A stretch of 64,000 nt of DNA from Kumtagia sp964244725 (GTDB lineage Bacteria > Pseudomonadota > Alphaproteobacteria > Rhizobiales > Rhizobiaceae). The notes beneath the pieces were generated by a model, which saw nothing but the letters and a program-made list of their open reading frames with translations, was not told the DNA's origin and ran no database searches. Below, piece after piece: positions 17,020 to 26,856 of the stretch; the first letter of the stretch is position 1, and each line of letters begins with the position of its first letter. The translations under genes were made by a program, and so were the position numbers. The DNA lies in assembly GCA_964244725.1 (NCBI GenBank), contig CAXTJQ010000004.1, positions 158,747 through 222,746 on the forward strand. Reading direction: 5' to 3'.

Positions 17020-17343
17020 TTGATCCCGATTCTCTTCAGCGTCGCGGCGCTCGCCGAAATCGCCGGCTGCTTCGCGTTCTGGGCCTGGTGGCGGCAGGGC
17101 GCGTCCATGTTCTGGTTGCTGCCCGGGGCGGCGTCGCTCTGTCTGTTCGCCTGGATGCTCGCCCTGTCCTTCCTTCCGCAAGCGGGCCGCACCTACGCGG
17201 CCTATGGCGGCATCTACATCGTGGCCTCGCTGCTCTGGTTGTGGTGGGTCGAAGGCCTGCGGCCCGACCGATGGGACGTCACCGGCGCCGTCATGTGCCT
17301 GGCAGGCGCGAGCGTCATCCTGCTTTCGCATCGCGCCGTCTGA
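17020..17343 (+). CDS. ynfA: YnfA family small membrane protein (UPF0060)
   Basis: A protein of about 107 residues with four hydrophobic helices, related to small multidrug resistance exporters. It carries the YnfA signatures ALAEIAGCFAFWAW and GRTYAAYGGIYIVASLLWLW. I chose the TTG at 17020, which is preceded by GAGGCA and gives the family's usual length of about 108. In-frame alternatives are the TTG at 16954, overlapping the cfa stop, and the GTG at 16981. Its physiological substrate is not established for this organism. Confidence 0.85.
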   Translation: MIPILFSVAALAEIAGCFAFWAWWRQGASMFWLLPGAASLCLFAWMLALSFLPQAGRTYAAYGGIYIVASLLWLWWVEGLRPDRWDVTGAVMCLAGASVILLSHRAV

Positions 17344-17350
17344 CCGCGCG

Positions 17351-18322
17351 ATGGAGTTGCCCGCCGCGCTGCGCCGCGCCATCGACCTGATGCTCGAGGG
17401 GACGCCGCTGGCCGACCTGCGGCAAGCCGCCGGGGCGCTGTCGCAACGCTACCGCGCCGAGACCCGCGACGGTCGATACCATCTGGACGCGGAAGGCGCG
17501 GTGCGGGCCTATCTCGCCGCGCGCATGCCGGCCACCTTTGGCGCGGTCCGCGCGGGTCTGGACGCGGTGGCGCAAGCCGCGCCTGATTTCCGGCCCTCGA
17601 CCCTCCTCGACGCGGGCGCGGGACCGGGGACCGTCTTGTGGGCCGCAGCCGACCTTTGGCCCGGCCTCGCCCGGGCGACGCTGATCGAAGGCAGCGCGCA
17701 GGTCCGGCGCGCCGGCGAGAGATTGGCGCAGGGCGCCGCGCTGCCGCGCGCCGACTGGCTGGCGGGCGAGATCACGGACGCTTTGCCGCATGCCGAAACG
17801 GCCGATCTGGTGACGTTGTCCTATGTCCTCGACGAACTTCCTCCGGCTGCGATCGCACCGGTCGTGACGCGCCTGTGGGCGCTGACGAAAGGGGTCCTCC
17901 TCATCGTCGAACCCGGTACGCCGGCAGGCTGGCGACGAATCCTGCTGGCGCGCGATACGCTGATCGCGAACGCCGCCGCGATCCTGGCGCCCTGCCCGCA
18001 CGATGCGGCATGCCCGCTCGCCGCGCCGGACTGGTGCCATTTCGCGCAGCGCGTCGCTCGCTCGCGCATGCACCGCCTCGCCAAGGGCGGCGACGTTGCG
18101 TGGGAGGACGAGAAGTTCATCTACGTCGCCGCCGCGAGAACCTCGGCCGCCGCGTCCTGGTCGAGGGTGCTCGCGCCGCCGCGACAGGCGAGCGGCATGG
18201 TCGGCTTGAAGCTATGCCGGCCCGATGGAACGGTCGAGTCCCGGCTCGCCACGCGCCGCGAGGGGCAGGTCTTCAAAGCGGCGCGAAAAGTTCAGTGGGG
18301 CGACGCGGCGGATTTGCCCTGA
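17351..18322 (+). CDS. Rsm22-like ribosomal small-subunit methyltransferase family protein
   Basis: A 323-aa SAM-dependent methyltransferase-fold protein of the Rsm22 family, whose mitochondrial members are needed for small ribosomal subunit assembly. Visible are the SAM loop TLLDAGAGPGTVLWAA (about residue 83), an acidic LSYVLDELPP, and the cysteine cluster PCPHDAACPL...DWCHF (about residues 215-235). Rsm22 proteins are reported to bind an Fe-S cluster through such cysteines. The ATG at 17351 comes 8 bases after ynfA. Its last 31 bases overlap the convergent HAD gene. Methylation activity is unproven for the family. Confidence 0.85.
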   Translation: MELPAALRRAIDLMLEGTPLADLRQAAGALSQRYRAETRDGRYHLDAEGAVRAYLAARMPATFGAVRAGLDAVAQAAPDFRPSTLLDAGAGPGTVLWAAADLWPGLARATLIEGSAQVRRAGERLAQGAALPRADWLAGEITDALPHAETADLVTLSYVLDELPPAAIAPVVTRLWALTKGVLLIVEPGTPAGWRRILLARDTLIANAAAILAPCPHDAACPLAAPDWCHFAQRVARSRMHRLAKGGDVAWEDEKFIYVAAARTSAAASWSRVLAPPRQASGMVGLKLCRPDGTVESRLATRREGQVFKAARKVQWGDAADLP

Positions 18323-19023
18323 ACGGCCTCGATCTCGTCGAGGATGGCGGCCAGGCGACCGAGATCGGCGATCTCGCGAAATTTCGGGTGATCGCGCGGC
18401 GCCTCGGCGTGTTCGAGAATCCAGGTCAAGTCATGCGGCACGAATACGCCCCAGGCGCCCGCGTCCAACGCCGGCAGGATATCCGACTTCAGGGAATTGC
18501 CGATCATCATGGCGCGTTGCGCGCCGTCGCCGTGGCGCGCGAAGAGGCGCGCGTAGGTCGCGGGCGATTTGTCGCTGACGATCTCCACCGCATCGAAGCG
18601 CTCGCCGAGGCCGGACTGCGCCAGCTTGCGCTCCTGGTCGAACAGGTCGCCCTTGGTGATCAGGACGAGCCGGTAGCGGCCGCCCAGCGCGTCGAGCGCT
18701 TCTGCCGCATGAGGGAGGGGCTCGATCGGATGGGAGAGCATCTCGCGGCCGATCGACAGGATTTCGGCGATGATGCGCCCCGGCGCCGTCCCGTCCGTGA
18801 CCTCGATCGCCGTCTCGACCATTGACAGCGTAAAGCCTTTGATCCCAAAACCGTAGTGGGCGAGATTGCGGCGTTCGGCTTCAAGCAGCCGCGCGGACAG
18901 CGCCGCAGGTTCGGCGAAATCGGCGAGCAATGCAGCAAACCGCGACTCGCTCAGCCGGAAGAACTGTTCGTTCTGCCAGAGCGTATCGTCGGCGTCGAAA
19001 CCGATGGTGGTCAGCGCGCTCAT
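18292..19023 (-). CDS. HAD-family hydrolase (YjjG-like nucleotidase or phosphatase)
   Basis: A 243-aa haloacid dehalogenase-type phosphatase. Motif I is IGFDADDTLW (residues about 6-15) with two catalytic aspartates. Motif II is VLITKGD, and motif III/IV is DKSPATYARLF with MMIGNSLKSDILPALDAG. A helical cap lies between motifs I and II. The cap type and length resemble YjjG-like pyrimidine nucleotidases that clear non-canonical nucleotides, but the substrate cannot be read from sequence. The ATG at 19023 opens directly on motif I. A GTTC-N7-GTTC SOS-type box lies about 105 bases upstream. The 3' end overlaps the Rsm22-like gene by 31 bases. Confidence 0.85.
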   Translation of the reverse strand: MSALTTIGFDADDTLWQNEQFFRLSESRFAALLADFAEPAALSARLLEAERRNLAHYGFGIKGFTLSMVETAIEVTDGTAPGRIIAEILSIGREMLSHPIEPLPHAAEALDALGGRYRLVLITKGDLFDQERKLAQSGLGERFDAVEIVSDKSPATYARLFARHGDGAQRAMMIGNSLKSDILPALDAGAWGVFVPHDLTWILEHAEAPRDHPKFREIADLGRLAAILDEIEAVQGKSAASPH

Positions 19024-19128
19024 GGCCCGCCTTATAGCCGGCCCCCCAGGAGACGCCATACCGGACTTCCATAAGGCGGCGAGGCAAGAGCGCCCGGTCA
19101 ACGCAAGATTGCCCACGAGGCATCCGTT

Positions 19129-19143
19129 GTTCCCATTTTGTTC
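19129..19143. promoter_or_regulatory. Candidate LexA (SOS) box
   Basis: GTTCCCATTTTGTTC matches the alphaproteobacterial LexA consensus GTTC-N7-GTTC exactly. It lies in the 279-base intergenic region between the HAD gene (minus) and dnaB (plus), so it could act on either. Roughly one such match is expected by chance in a window this size, but few would fall in a shared promoter region. Confidence 0.5.
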
Positions 19144-19302
19144 TGGTAAAGCCGCCGCTATCGTGATAGCCGAGGCGGGTCAATGGCAAATCTTTCCACG
19201 GAAATATTCGGCCTGTGAATCCCGTGTGGCGGCGGGCATCAATTCACCATTGCTTAACGCATTCTGCTAGGCGGTGAGTCCACGATCAGGAGAGGTAGCC
19301 GG

Positions 19303-20793
19303 ATGGCCGAAGCCGCGCGAAGATATGCCGTCGCCGAAACGCCGCTCTACCGCGAGGCGCCGAACAACATCGAGGCCGAACAGGCGCTGCTCGGCGCGGT
19401 GCTGGTCAATAACGACGCCTTCTACCGCGTCTCGGACTTTCTCAAGTCGAGCCATTTCCACGAACCGCTGCACCGCAAGGTGTTCGAGGTCGCGGGCGAA
19501 CTCATCCGCATGGGCAAGGTCGCCACGCCGATCACGCTGAAGACCTTCCTGCCGGCCGACGAGAAGGTCGGGGACATGACCGTCGCGCAATATCTGGTGC
19601 GGCTGGCGGCCGAGGCCGTGACCGTCATCAACGCGTCGGACTATGGACGGGCGATCTACGATCTGGCGACGCGGCGCGCGCTGATCATGGTCGGAGAGGA
19701 CATGGTCAACATAGCCTACGACGCGCCGGTCGACATGGCGCCGGCCGAGCAGATCGAAGACGCCGAGCGCCGGCTGTTCGAACTGGCCGAGACGGGCCGC
19801 TACGACGGCGGCTTCGAGAGCTTCACCGACGCGGTCAAGACCGCGATCGACATGGCCAACGCCGCCTACATGCGCGACGGACACCTGTCCGGCATCTCGA
19901 CCGGATTTCGCGACCTCGACCGACGCATGGGCGGGCTGCAGCCGTCGGACCTGATCGTGCTCGCCGGCCGTCCCGGCATGGGCAAGAGTTCGCTCGCCAC
20001 CAACATCGCCTTCAACATCGCCCATGCCTACGAGCCGGCGCAGCAGGCGGACGGATCGTTCAAAGCCGCGAACGGCGGCGTGGTCGGCCTGTTCTCGCTG
20101 GAAATGTCGTCTGAGCAACTCGCGACCCGCATCATCTCGGAGCAGACCGAAATCCCGTCCTCGAAAATCCGGCGCGGCGAAATCAGCGAGACCGATTTCG
20201 AGAAGCTCGTGGGCTGCTCGCAGATGATGCAGAAAATCCCGCTCTACATCGACCAGACCGGCGGCATCTCGATCGCCCAGCTCTCGGCGCGGGCGCGCCG
20301 CCTGAAGCGCCAGCGCGGCCTGGACGTGATCGTCATTGACTACATCCAGCTCATGCAGGGGTCTTCGGCAAAGGCGAGCCAGGGCCGCGTGCAGGAGGTG
20401 ACGGAGATCACGACCGGATTGAAGTCGCTCGCCAAGGAACTCGGCGTGCCGATCATCGCGCTGTCGCAGCTGTCGCGCCAGGTCGAGAGCCGCGACGACA
20501 AGCGGCCGCAACTCTCCGACCTGCGCGAATCGGGGTCGATCGAGCAGGATGCCGACGTGGTGATGTTCATCTACCGCGAGGAATACTACCTGAAAAACAA
20601 GGAGCCCAATCCCGGCACGCTCGAATACACGCAGTGGGAAACGTCAATGAACGAAGCGCGCGGCAAGGCGGAGGTCATCATCGCCAAGCAGCGGCACGGC
20701 CCGACCGGCACGATCGGCGTTGGTTTCCAAGGCGAGTTCACGCGGTTCTTCGACCTGGCGGAGGACAGCCATATGCCGGAACGGTATGAGTAG
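19303..20793 (+). CDS. dnaB: Replicative DNA helicase DnaB
   Basis: DnaB is the hexameric 5'-3' helicase of the replication fork. The 496-aa protein has the N-terminal collar domain (PNNIEAEQALLGAVLV at about 14-29, the primase interface) and a RecA-like motor domain. Walker A is GRPGMGKSSLA (about 222), followed by LFSLEMSSEQLATR, VIVIDYIQLM (Walker B) and LSQLSRQVESR. No intein is present: Walker A and the usual insertion sites are continuous. The ATG at 19303 is preceded by AGGAGAGG. Its stop shares one base with the GTG of the next gene. Confidence 0.98.
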   Translation: MAEAARRYAVAETPLYREAPNNIEAEQALLGAVLVNNDAFYRVSDFLKSSHFHEPLHRKVFEVAGELIRMGKVATPITLKTFLPADEKVGDMTVAQYLVRLAAEAVTVINASDYGRAIYDLATRRALIMVGEDMVNIAYDAPVDMAPAEQIEDAERRLFELAETGRYDGGFESFTDAVKTAIDMANAAYMRDGHLSGISTGFRDLDRRMGGLQPSDLIVLAGRPGMGKSSLATNIAFNIAHAYEPAQQADGSFKAANGGVVGLFSLEMSSEQLATRIISEQTEIPSSKIRRGEISETDFEKLVGCSQMMQKIPLYIDQTGGISIAQLSARARRLKRQRGLDVIVIDYIQLMQGSSAKASQGRVQEVTEITTGLKSLAKELGVPIIALSQLSRQVESRDDKRPQLSDLRESGSIEQDADVVMFIYREEYYLKNKEPNPGTLEYTQWETSMNEARGKAEVIIAKQRHGPTGTIGVGFQGEFTRFFDLAEDSHMPERYE

Positions 20794-21524
20794 TGCCGAT
20801 ACTGCTCTTTCTGGACGAGTCCGGCGACCACAATCTGTCGATCATAGACCCGCAATATCCCGTTTTTGTTCTCGGGGGCATTGTTCTTGAAAGCGGCTAT
20901 GCGGCAATCGAACTGACCGAGTCGCTGGATCGTTTCAAGCGGGAGATTTTTGGAGACTCTTGTCTGGTTCTCCACACGGCCGACATCGTGCGAAATCGAA
21001 ATGGGTTCGAGAGATTGAAGGATCGGTCATTCCGTCAGAATTTTTTGCTCAAGCTCAATTCTATAATGCGCGATCTGAACTACAGCGTCATAGCATGCGC
21101 CATCCGCAAAGACGATCATCTAGCCCGATATGGTTTGGCAGCGCTCGATCCTTACCTGCTCAGTCTCGATGTTGTGGTCGAGAGGTTTTGCCGCATCATA
21201 GGTGATGTACCCGATGGCGGAATCATCATCGCCGAAAAGCGTAATTCCGCACTTGATCGACAACTCGACCTGGCCTGGCTTAATCTCAAAATCCAAGGAA
21301 CAAGACATTTTCAGGCTAAGGATATCGAGAAACGAGTCTCGAGCCTCAATCTGAGATCGAAAAGTGACAATATCGCGGGGCTTCAACTTGCCGATCTGGT
21401 TGTTTCTCCGATCGGAAGACATTTCCTCCGGAAAGCGGATAAGGAAGACTGGACGATCGTAAAGAGCAAGTCCCATCGAAACCGATCAGGAACGATCGAC
21501 GGATACGTGACCATACCGAAATGA
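20793..21524 (+). CDS. DUF3800 domain protein
   Basis: A 243-aa protein of the DUF3800 family, recognised by the N-terminal LLFLDESGDHN and the C-terminal DNIAGLQLADLVVSPIGR. Both carry conserved acidic residues that suggest an RNase H-like nuclease fold; function is not established. Base composition is clearly more A+T-rich than its neighbours, and DUF3800 genes are frequent in mobile and defence regions, so recent acquisition is likely. The GTG at 20793 overlaps the dnaB TAG by one base. It occupies the place where alr (alanine racemase) commonly lies between dnaB and radA in Hyphomicrobiales. Confidence 0.8.
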   Translation: MPILLFLDESGDHNLSIIDPQYPVFVLGGIVLESGYAAIELTESLDRFKREIFGDSCLVLHTADIVRNRNGFERLKDRSFRQNFLLKLNSIMRDLNYSVIACAIRKDDHLARYGLAALDPYLLSLDVVVERFCRIIGDVPDGGIIIAEKRNSALDRQLDLAWLNLKIQGTRHFQAKDIEKRVSSLNLRSKSDNIAGLQLADLVVSPIGRHFLRKADKEDWTIVKSKSHRNRSGTIDGYVTIPK

Positions 21525-21645
21525 GATGGGACCAGTTCCCGCTACGCAGTAACCAGTCCACGTCATTAAGATGCGGACGAAGGGCTTCTTTGTTAAGCAA
21601 CACCGTTGACGCGCGGCCTCGTCGAATCGCGTCGAGACTCAGGTG

Positions 21646-23052
<1,407 letters not shown>

Positions 23053-23096
23053 GCGCGGCCGGTCCCGAGGGGACCTCGCGAGGGAATGGGGACGAG

Positions 23097-23702
23097 ATGC
23101 CGATAACGCTGCTTGACGGAATTCTCGTCGGCTTCACGCTCGTCTCGGCGATGCTCGCCATGGTGCGCGGCTTTTCACGCGAAGTCCTCTCGATCGTCTC
23201 GTGGATCGCGGCGGCGGCGGCGGCCTTCCTGCTCTACAAGGACGTGCTTCCCTACGTTCAGCCGCATGTCGACAACGACCAGCTGGCGCTCGCTGTCAGC
23301 GCCGGCATCGTCTTCGTGGTCACGCTGATCATCGTCACGCTCATCACCATGAAGATCGCCGATCTGATCATCGATTCACGGATCGGCGCGCTCGACCGGA
23401 CGCTGGGCTTCCTCTACGGCGCGGCGCGGGGCATCCTGGTCGTGGCTGTGGCGCTGCTGTTCTTCAGCTGGCTGGTCGGGGCCAAGCCGCCGGCCTGGAT
23501 CGCCGAGGCCAAGTCGCGTCCGCTGCTGGACAGCATCGGCGCCTATATCGAAAGCCTGCTGCCCGAGGACCCGGAAAACTCGTTCCTCAAGCGCCTGTCG
23601 CCCGGCGAAACGCCGCCCGGCGCGACCCCCGCCGAGGCGCCGCCGGCCGATGCGCCGCCGGCCGAGGCAAGTCCCGCGACCCCACCCACCAGCGCCAATT
23701 GA
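23097..23702 (+). CDS. cvpA: CvpA family membrane protein
   Basis: CvpA-family proteins are small inner-membrane proteins, named for colicin V production in E. coli and linked to purF and envelope stress tolerance. The 201-aa protein has four hydrophobic segments (about 5-25, 30-50, 65-90, 105-130). The signature GFSREVLSIVSWIAA falls near residue 27, and SRIGALDRTLGFLYGAARG follows. The tail after about residue 160 is low-complexity A/P/E-rich. The ATG at 23097 is preceded by GGGGACGAG. It is 57 bases upstream of purF. Confidence 0.92.
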   Translation: MPITLLDGILVGFTLVSAMLAMVRGFSREVLSIVSWIAAAAAAFLLYKDVLPYVQPHVDNDQLALAVSAGIVFVVTLIIVTLITMKIADLIIDSRIGALDRTLGFLYGAARGILVVAVALLFFSWLVGAKPPAWIAEAKSRPLLDSIGAYIESLLPEDPENSFLKRLSPGETPPGATPAEAPPADAPPAEASPATPPTSAN

Positions 23703-23759
23703 CGATGGCGCAAGGCGTCGCCTGACTCTATATGACGTGTTTGCGACGAGGATCGCCTG

Positions 23760-25229
23760 ATGCCGCTTGCGGACGCGACGCTGCTTGCCGAGGCCGACGA
23801 TCATTTCCACGACGAGTGCGGGGTGTTCGGAATCTTCGGACGCCAGGACGCCGCGGCGATCGTGACGCTGGGCCTTCACGCCCTGCAGCATCGGGGCCAG
23901 GAAGCGGCGGGCATCGTATCCTATGACGGCGCCCAATTCCATGTGGAGCGCCATGTCGGCCTGATCGGCGACAATTTCACCCGGCCGGCGGTGATGGACC
24001 GGCTGCAGGGCACGCGCGCCATCGGCCATACGCGCTACGCCACGACCGGCGGATCCGGCCTGCGCAACGTGCAGCCGCTGTTCGCGGAACTCGCCGATGG
24101 CGGACTGGCGATCGCGCATAACGGCAACATCACCAATGCGATGACCGTGCAGCGGACCCTTCAGAAGCAGGGCTCGATCTTTTCCTCGACTTCCGACACC
24201 GAGACGATCCTGCATCTCGTCGCCACGAGCAAGGAGCGCGACGTCAATTCGCGGTTCATCGAAGCGATCCGCCAGCTCGAGGGCGCGTTCTCGCTCGTCG
24301 CGCTGTCGTCCAAGAAGATGATCGGCTGCCGCGATCCGCTCGGCATCCGGCCGCTGGTGCTCGGCGACCTCGACGGGGCCTGGATCCTGGCGTCGGAAAC
24401 CTGCGCGCTCGACATCATCGGCGCGCGCTTCGTGCGCGATTTGAAGCCGGGCGAGATGGTGATCGTCACCGCCAAGGGGATCGAGAGCCTGTTCCCGTTC
24501 GAGCCGCAGAAATCGCGCTTCTGCGTGTTCGAATATGTCTATTTCGCCCGGCCCGATTCGTCGGTCGAGGGCCGCAACGTCTACGACGTGCGCAAGCGCA
24601 TCGGCGCGGAACTCGCGCGCGAGAGCCCGGTGGCGGCCGACATCGTCGTCCCTGTGCCCGATTCGGGCACGCCGGCGGCGATCGGCTTCAGCCAGGAGGC
24701 CGGCATCCCGTTCGAGCTCGGGATCATTCGCAACCATTATGTCGGGCGCACCTTCATCTCGCCGGGCGATTCGATCCGCCATATGGGCGTCAAGCTGAAG
24801 CACAACGCCAACCGCCGCATCATCGAGGGCAAGCGCGTCGTACTCGTCGACGATTCGATCGTGCGCGGGACGACCAGCCAGAAGATCGTGCAGATGGTGC
24901 GCGATGCCGGCGCGAAAGAGGTGCATATGCGCATCGCATCGCCGCCGACGCGGGCGTCCTGCTTCTATGGCGTGGATACGCCCGAGAAGGCCAAGCTGCT
25001 GGCCTCGCGCATGTCGGTCGAGGAGATGGCCGACTTCATCCGCGTCGATTCGCTCGGCTTCCTGTCGCTCGACGGGCTTTACCGCGCGGTCGGCGAAACG
25101 GGCCGCAACGGCGACCAGCCGCAATTCTGCGACGCCTGTTTTTCGAACGAATATCCGACGCGCCTGACCGACATCGACGGCTCGGACAATGTGCGCACGC
25201 TGTCGCTGCTGGCGACCGGCGGGCAGTAG
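23760..25229 (+). CDS. purF: Amidophosphoribosyltransferase
   Basis: PurF makes 5-phosphoribosylamine from PRPP and glutamine, the first committed step of purine synthesis. The 489-aa precursor has a short propeptide (1-19) ending HDE before the nucleophilic Cys20 (CGVFGIFG). The glutaminase domain includes LHALQHRGQEAAGI and AHNGNITN. The phosphoribosyltransferase domain has the PRPP loop VVLVDDSIVRGTTS (about 359-372). The ATG at 23760 fits the propeptide length. A low-GC TA pair separates it from the SDR gene that normally follows. Confidence 0.98.
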   Translation: MPLADATLLAEADDHFHDECGVFGIFGRQDAAAIVTLGLHALQHRGQEAAGIVSYDGAQFHVERHVGLIGDNFTRPAVMDRLQGTRAIGHTRYATTGGSGLRNVQPLFAELADGGLAIAHNGNITNAMTVQRTLQKQGSIFSSTSDTETILHLVATSKERDVNSRFIEAIRQLEGAFSLVALSSKKMIGCRDPLGIRPLVLGDLDGAWILASETCALDIIGARFVRDLKPGEMVIVTAKGIESLFPFEPQKSRFCVFEYVYFARPDSSVEGRNVYDVRKRIGAELARESPVAADIVVPVPDSGTPAAIGFSQEAGIPFELGIIRNHYVGRTFISPGDSIRHMGVKLKHNANRRIIEGKRVVLVDDSIVRGTTSQKIVQMVRDAGAKEVHMRIASPPTRASCFYGVDTPEKAKLLASRMSVEEMADFIRVDSLGFLSLDGLYRAVGETGRNGDQPQFCDACFSNEYPTRLTDIDGSDNVRTLSLLATGGQ

Positions 25230-25257
25230 ACATTAGCGGCTCTTGCTAACATTTCGA

Positions 25258-25277
25258 ACGTGCATTATATGGCACGT
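25258..25277. promoter_or_regulatory. Candidate operator/promoter of HigBA-like TA pair
   Basis: ACGTGC-ATTATATG-GCACGT is a perfect 6-bp inverted repeat around an AT-rich -10-like core, about 80 bases before the toxin gene. XRE antitoxins usually autorepress by binding such palindromes. The rest of the 129-base gap is unusually A+T-rich. Confidence 0.45.
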
Positions 25278-25358
25278 ATACGGCGACAGACTTGCACGCA
25301 AATAGACCCAATCAAAATTCTTTAAATTTTAGTATGTGAATGATTACAAGGGTTTATT

Positions 25359-25715
25359 ATGATTCTTGTCGTCTTTTTCGCAACCGTCTCAGGAAACGAA
25401 CCTTCGCGCGAATGGATCAAGAAACTCAGTACTGAGGAGAAACAGATTGTAGGAGCGGACCTGAGAACAGTGCAGTTCGGTTTTCCGATGGGCATGCCGC
25501 TTTGCAAGCCTCTGCGCGACGGCCTTTGCGAGGTGAGGTCGTCATTGCCTTCCGGAAATGAAGCTCGCATTCTGTTCAGTCACGAACCCATGGGACTCCT
25601 TGTCCTGCATGGATTCATCAAGAAGTCGCAAAGAACGCCGCCGGCAGAAATCGAGCTGGCGCTCAGGAGACGTGATGAGTATCGATCCAGACAAAGGCGG
25701 GGCGGACAACGATGA
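25359..25715 (+). CDS. RelE/HigB-type toxin (phage Gp49-like)
   Basis: A 118-aa member of the Gp49-like toxin family, ribosome-dependent mRNA interferases of type II TA modules. Recognisable features are the PLCKPLRDGLCEVRSSLPSG strand region, ARILFSHEP, and LLVLHGFIKKSQRTPPAEI, which is characteristic of the family, followed by a basic C-terminal helix. The ATG at 25359 has a purine-rich stretch (AAGGG) upstream. The toxin comes first and overlaps the antitoxin gene by 41 bases. DNA is A+T-richer than the flanking purF and SDR genes. Confidence 0.85.
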   Translation: MILVVFFATVSGNEPSREWIKKLSTEEKQIVGADLRTVQFGFPMGMPLCKPLRDGLCEVRSSLPSGNEARILFSHEPMGLLVLHGFIKKSQRTPPAEIELALRRRDEYRSRQRRGGQR

Positions 25716-26010
25716 CGATCGTGGTGACATCGCCAATCCTCATCATGGATCCCGCCTTGAAGATTTTCTTGCCGAAGAAGGCCTGTTGGAGATCGCGACA
25801 CGGCTTGCCGTCAAGCGCGTGATCGCGTGGCAACTGCGCAACGAAATGCAAAGGCGGGGCCTCACCAAAACGGACATGGCAGCTCGCATGGAAACCAGCA
25901 GGCGGCAGTTGGACAGGGTTCTCAATCCCGACGACGACAACGTCACGCTTCAGACGCTCGATCGCGCGGCCCGGGCGATCGGGCACACGCTTCGGGTCGA
26001 ACTGGCGTAA
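25675..26010 (+). CDS. XRE-family antitoxin (HigA-like)
   Basis: A 111-aa partner of the preceding toxin. After an acidic, disordered start (DPDKGGADNDDDRGD) comes a helix-turn-helix: LRNEMQRRGLTKTDMAARM with SRRQLDRVLNP and VTLQTLDRAARAIG, typical of XRE antitoxins paired with Gp49-like toxins. The ATG at 25675 lies inside the toxin gene, so the two frames overlap by 41 bases and are translationally coupled. Its TAA shares one base with the ATG of the SDR gene, which places the pair precisely at the purF-SDR junction. Confidence 0.85.
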   Translation: MSIDPDKGGADNDDDRGDIANPHHGSRLEDFLAEEGLLEIATRLAVKRVIAWQLRNEMQRRGLTKTDMAARMETSRRQLDRVLNPDDDNVTLQTLDRAARAIGHTLRVELA

Positions 26011-26750
26011 TGGAAATCAACCTCTCCGGTCGCGTCGCGGTCGTCACCGGCGCGTCGCGGGGGATCGGCTATCATGCCGCCAGGCATCTGGCGGCGGCGG
26101 GCGCGCATGTGATCGCGGTGGCGCGGACGAGCGGTGGGCTGGAGGACCTCGACGACGATATCAAGGCGGCCGGGGGGCAGGCGACGCTCGTCCCGCTGGA
26201 CGTCACCGACATGGGCGGCCTCGACCGGCTCGGCGCGGCGATCCACGAGCGCTGGGGCAAGCTCGACATCCTGGTCGCCAACGCGGCTATCCTCGGCGCG
26301 ATCTCGCCGCTCGGCCATGTCGAGGCCAAGACCTTCGAAAAGGTGATGAGCGTGAACGTCGTCGCGACGTGGCGGCTGATCCGGTCGGTCGATCCGCTGC
26401 TGCGGCTATCGAATGCCGGGCGAGCAGTGATCGTGTCGTCCAATGCCGCGCATTCGGCGCGCGCCTTCTGGGGGCCTTACGCGGCGTCCAAAGCCGCGGT
26501 CGAGACGATGATGCGATCGTGGGCGGACGAGACCAAAAACCTGGCGCTGCGCGTCAACGCCTTTGATCCAGGCCGCACCCGGACCGCGATGCGCGCGCAG
26601 GCGATGCCGGGCGAGGACCCCGGGACGCTGCCGCACCCGTCGGATGTCGCGGCGAGGATGGCGCCGCTGGTCGACCCTCGTCTCAAAGAAACCGGCCTGA
26701 TCTTCCAGGCCGCGCACGACCGTTTCGTCGCCTATCGGCAGCCCGAATAG
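26010..26750 (+). CDS. SDR family NAD(P)-dependent oxidoreductase
   Basis: A 246-aa classical short-chain dehydrogenase: cofactor loop TGASRGIGYHAA (about 14-25), NAAILG, and catalytic Ser, Tyr and Lys in IVSSNAAHSARAFWGPYAASKAA. The substrate is not predictable. In Hyphomicrobiales this gene typically follows purF, so it belongs to the ancestral order. Here its ATG overlaps the antitoxin stop by one base (TAATG), so its expression may now be coupled to the TA transcript. Confidence 0.9.
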   Translation: MEINLSGRVAVVTGASRGIGYHAARHLAAAGAHVIAVARTSGGLEDLDDDIKAAGGQATLVPLDVTDMGGLDRLGAAIHERWGKLDILVANAAILGAISPLGHVEAKTFEKVMSVNVVATWRLIRSVDPLLRLSNAGRAVIVSSNAAHSARAFWGPYAASKAAVETMMRSWADETKNLALRVNAFDPGRTRTAMRAQAMPGEDPGTLPHPSDVAARMAPLVDPRLKETGLIFQAAHDRFVAYRQPE

Positions 26751-26856
26751 CCGCCTGCGCCAATGCGCGGCGCATCGTGGCGTAGCCCTTGCCATGCGTT
26801 GACGCCTATAGCATCGCATCATCGCAACGCGGCCGGCCGCGGTCGGGACCATCACC

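Noticed and set aside
19303..20793. Intein in dnaB
   Set aside because: Length (496 aa) and motif spacing are those of an uninterrupted DnaB.
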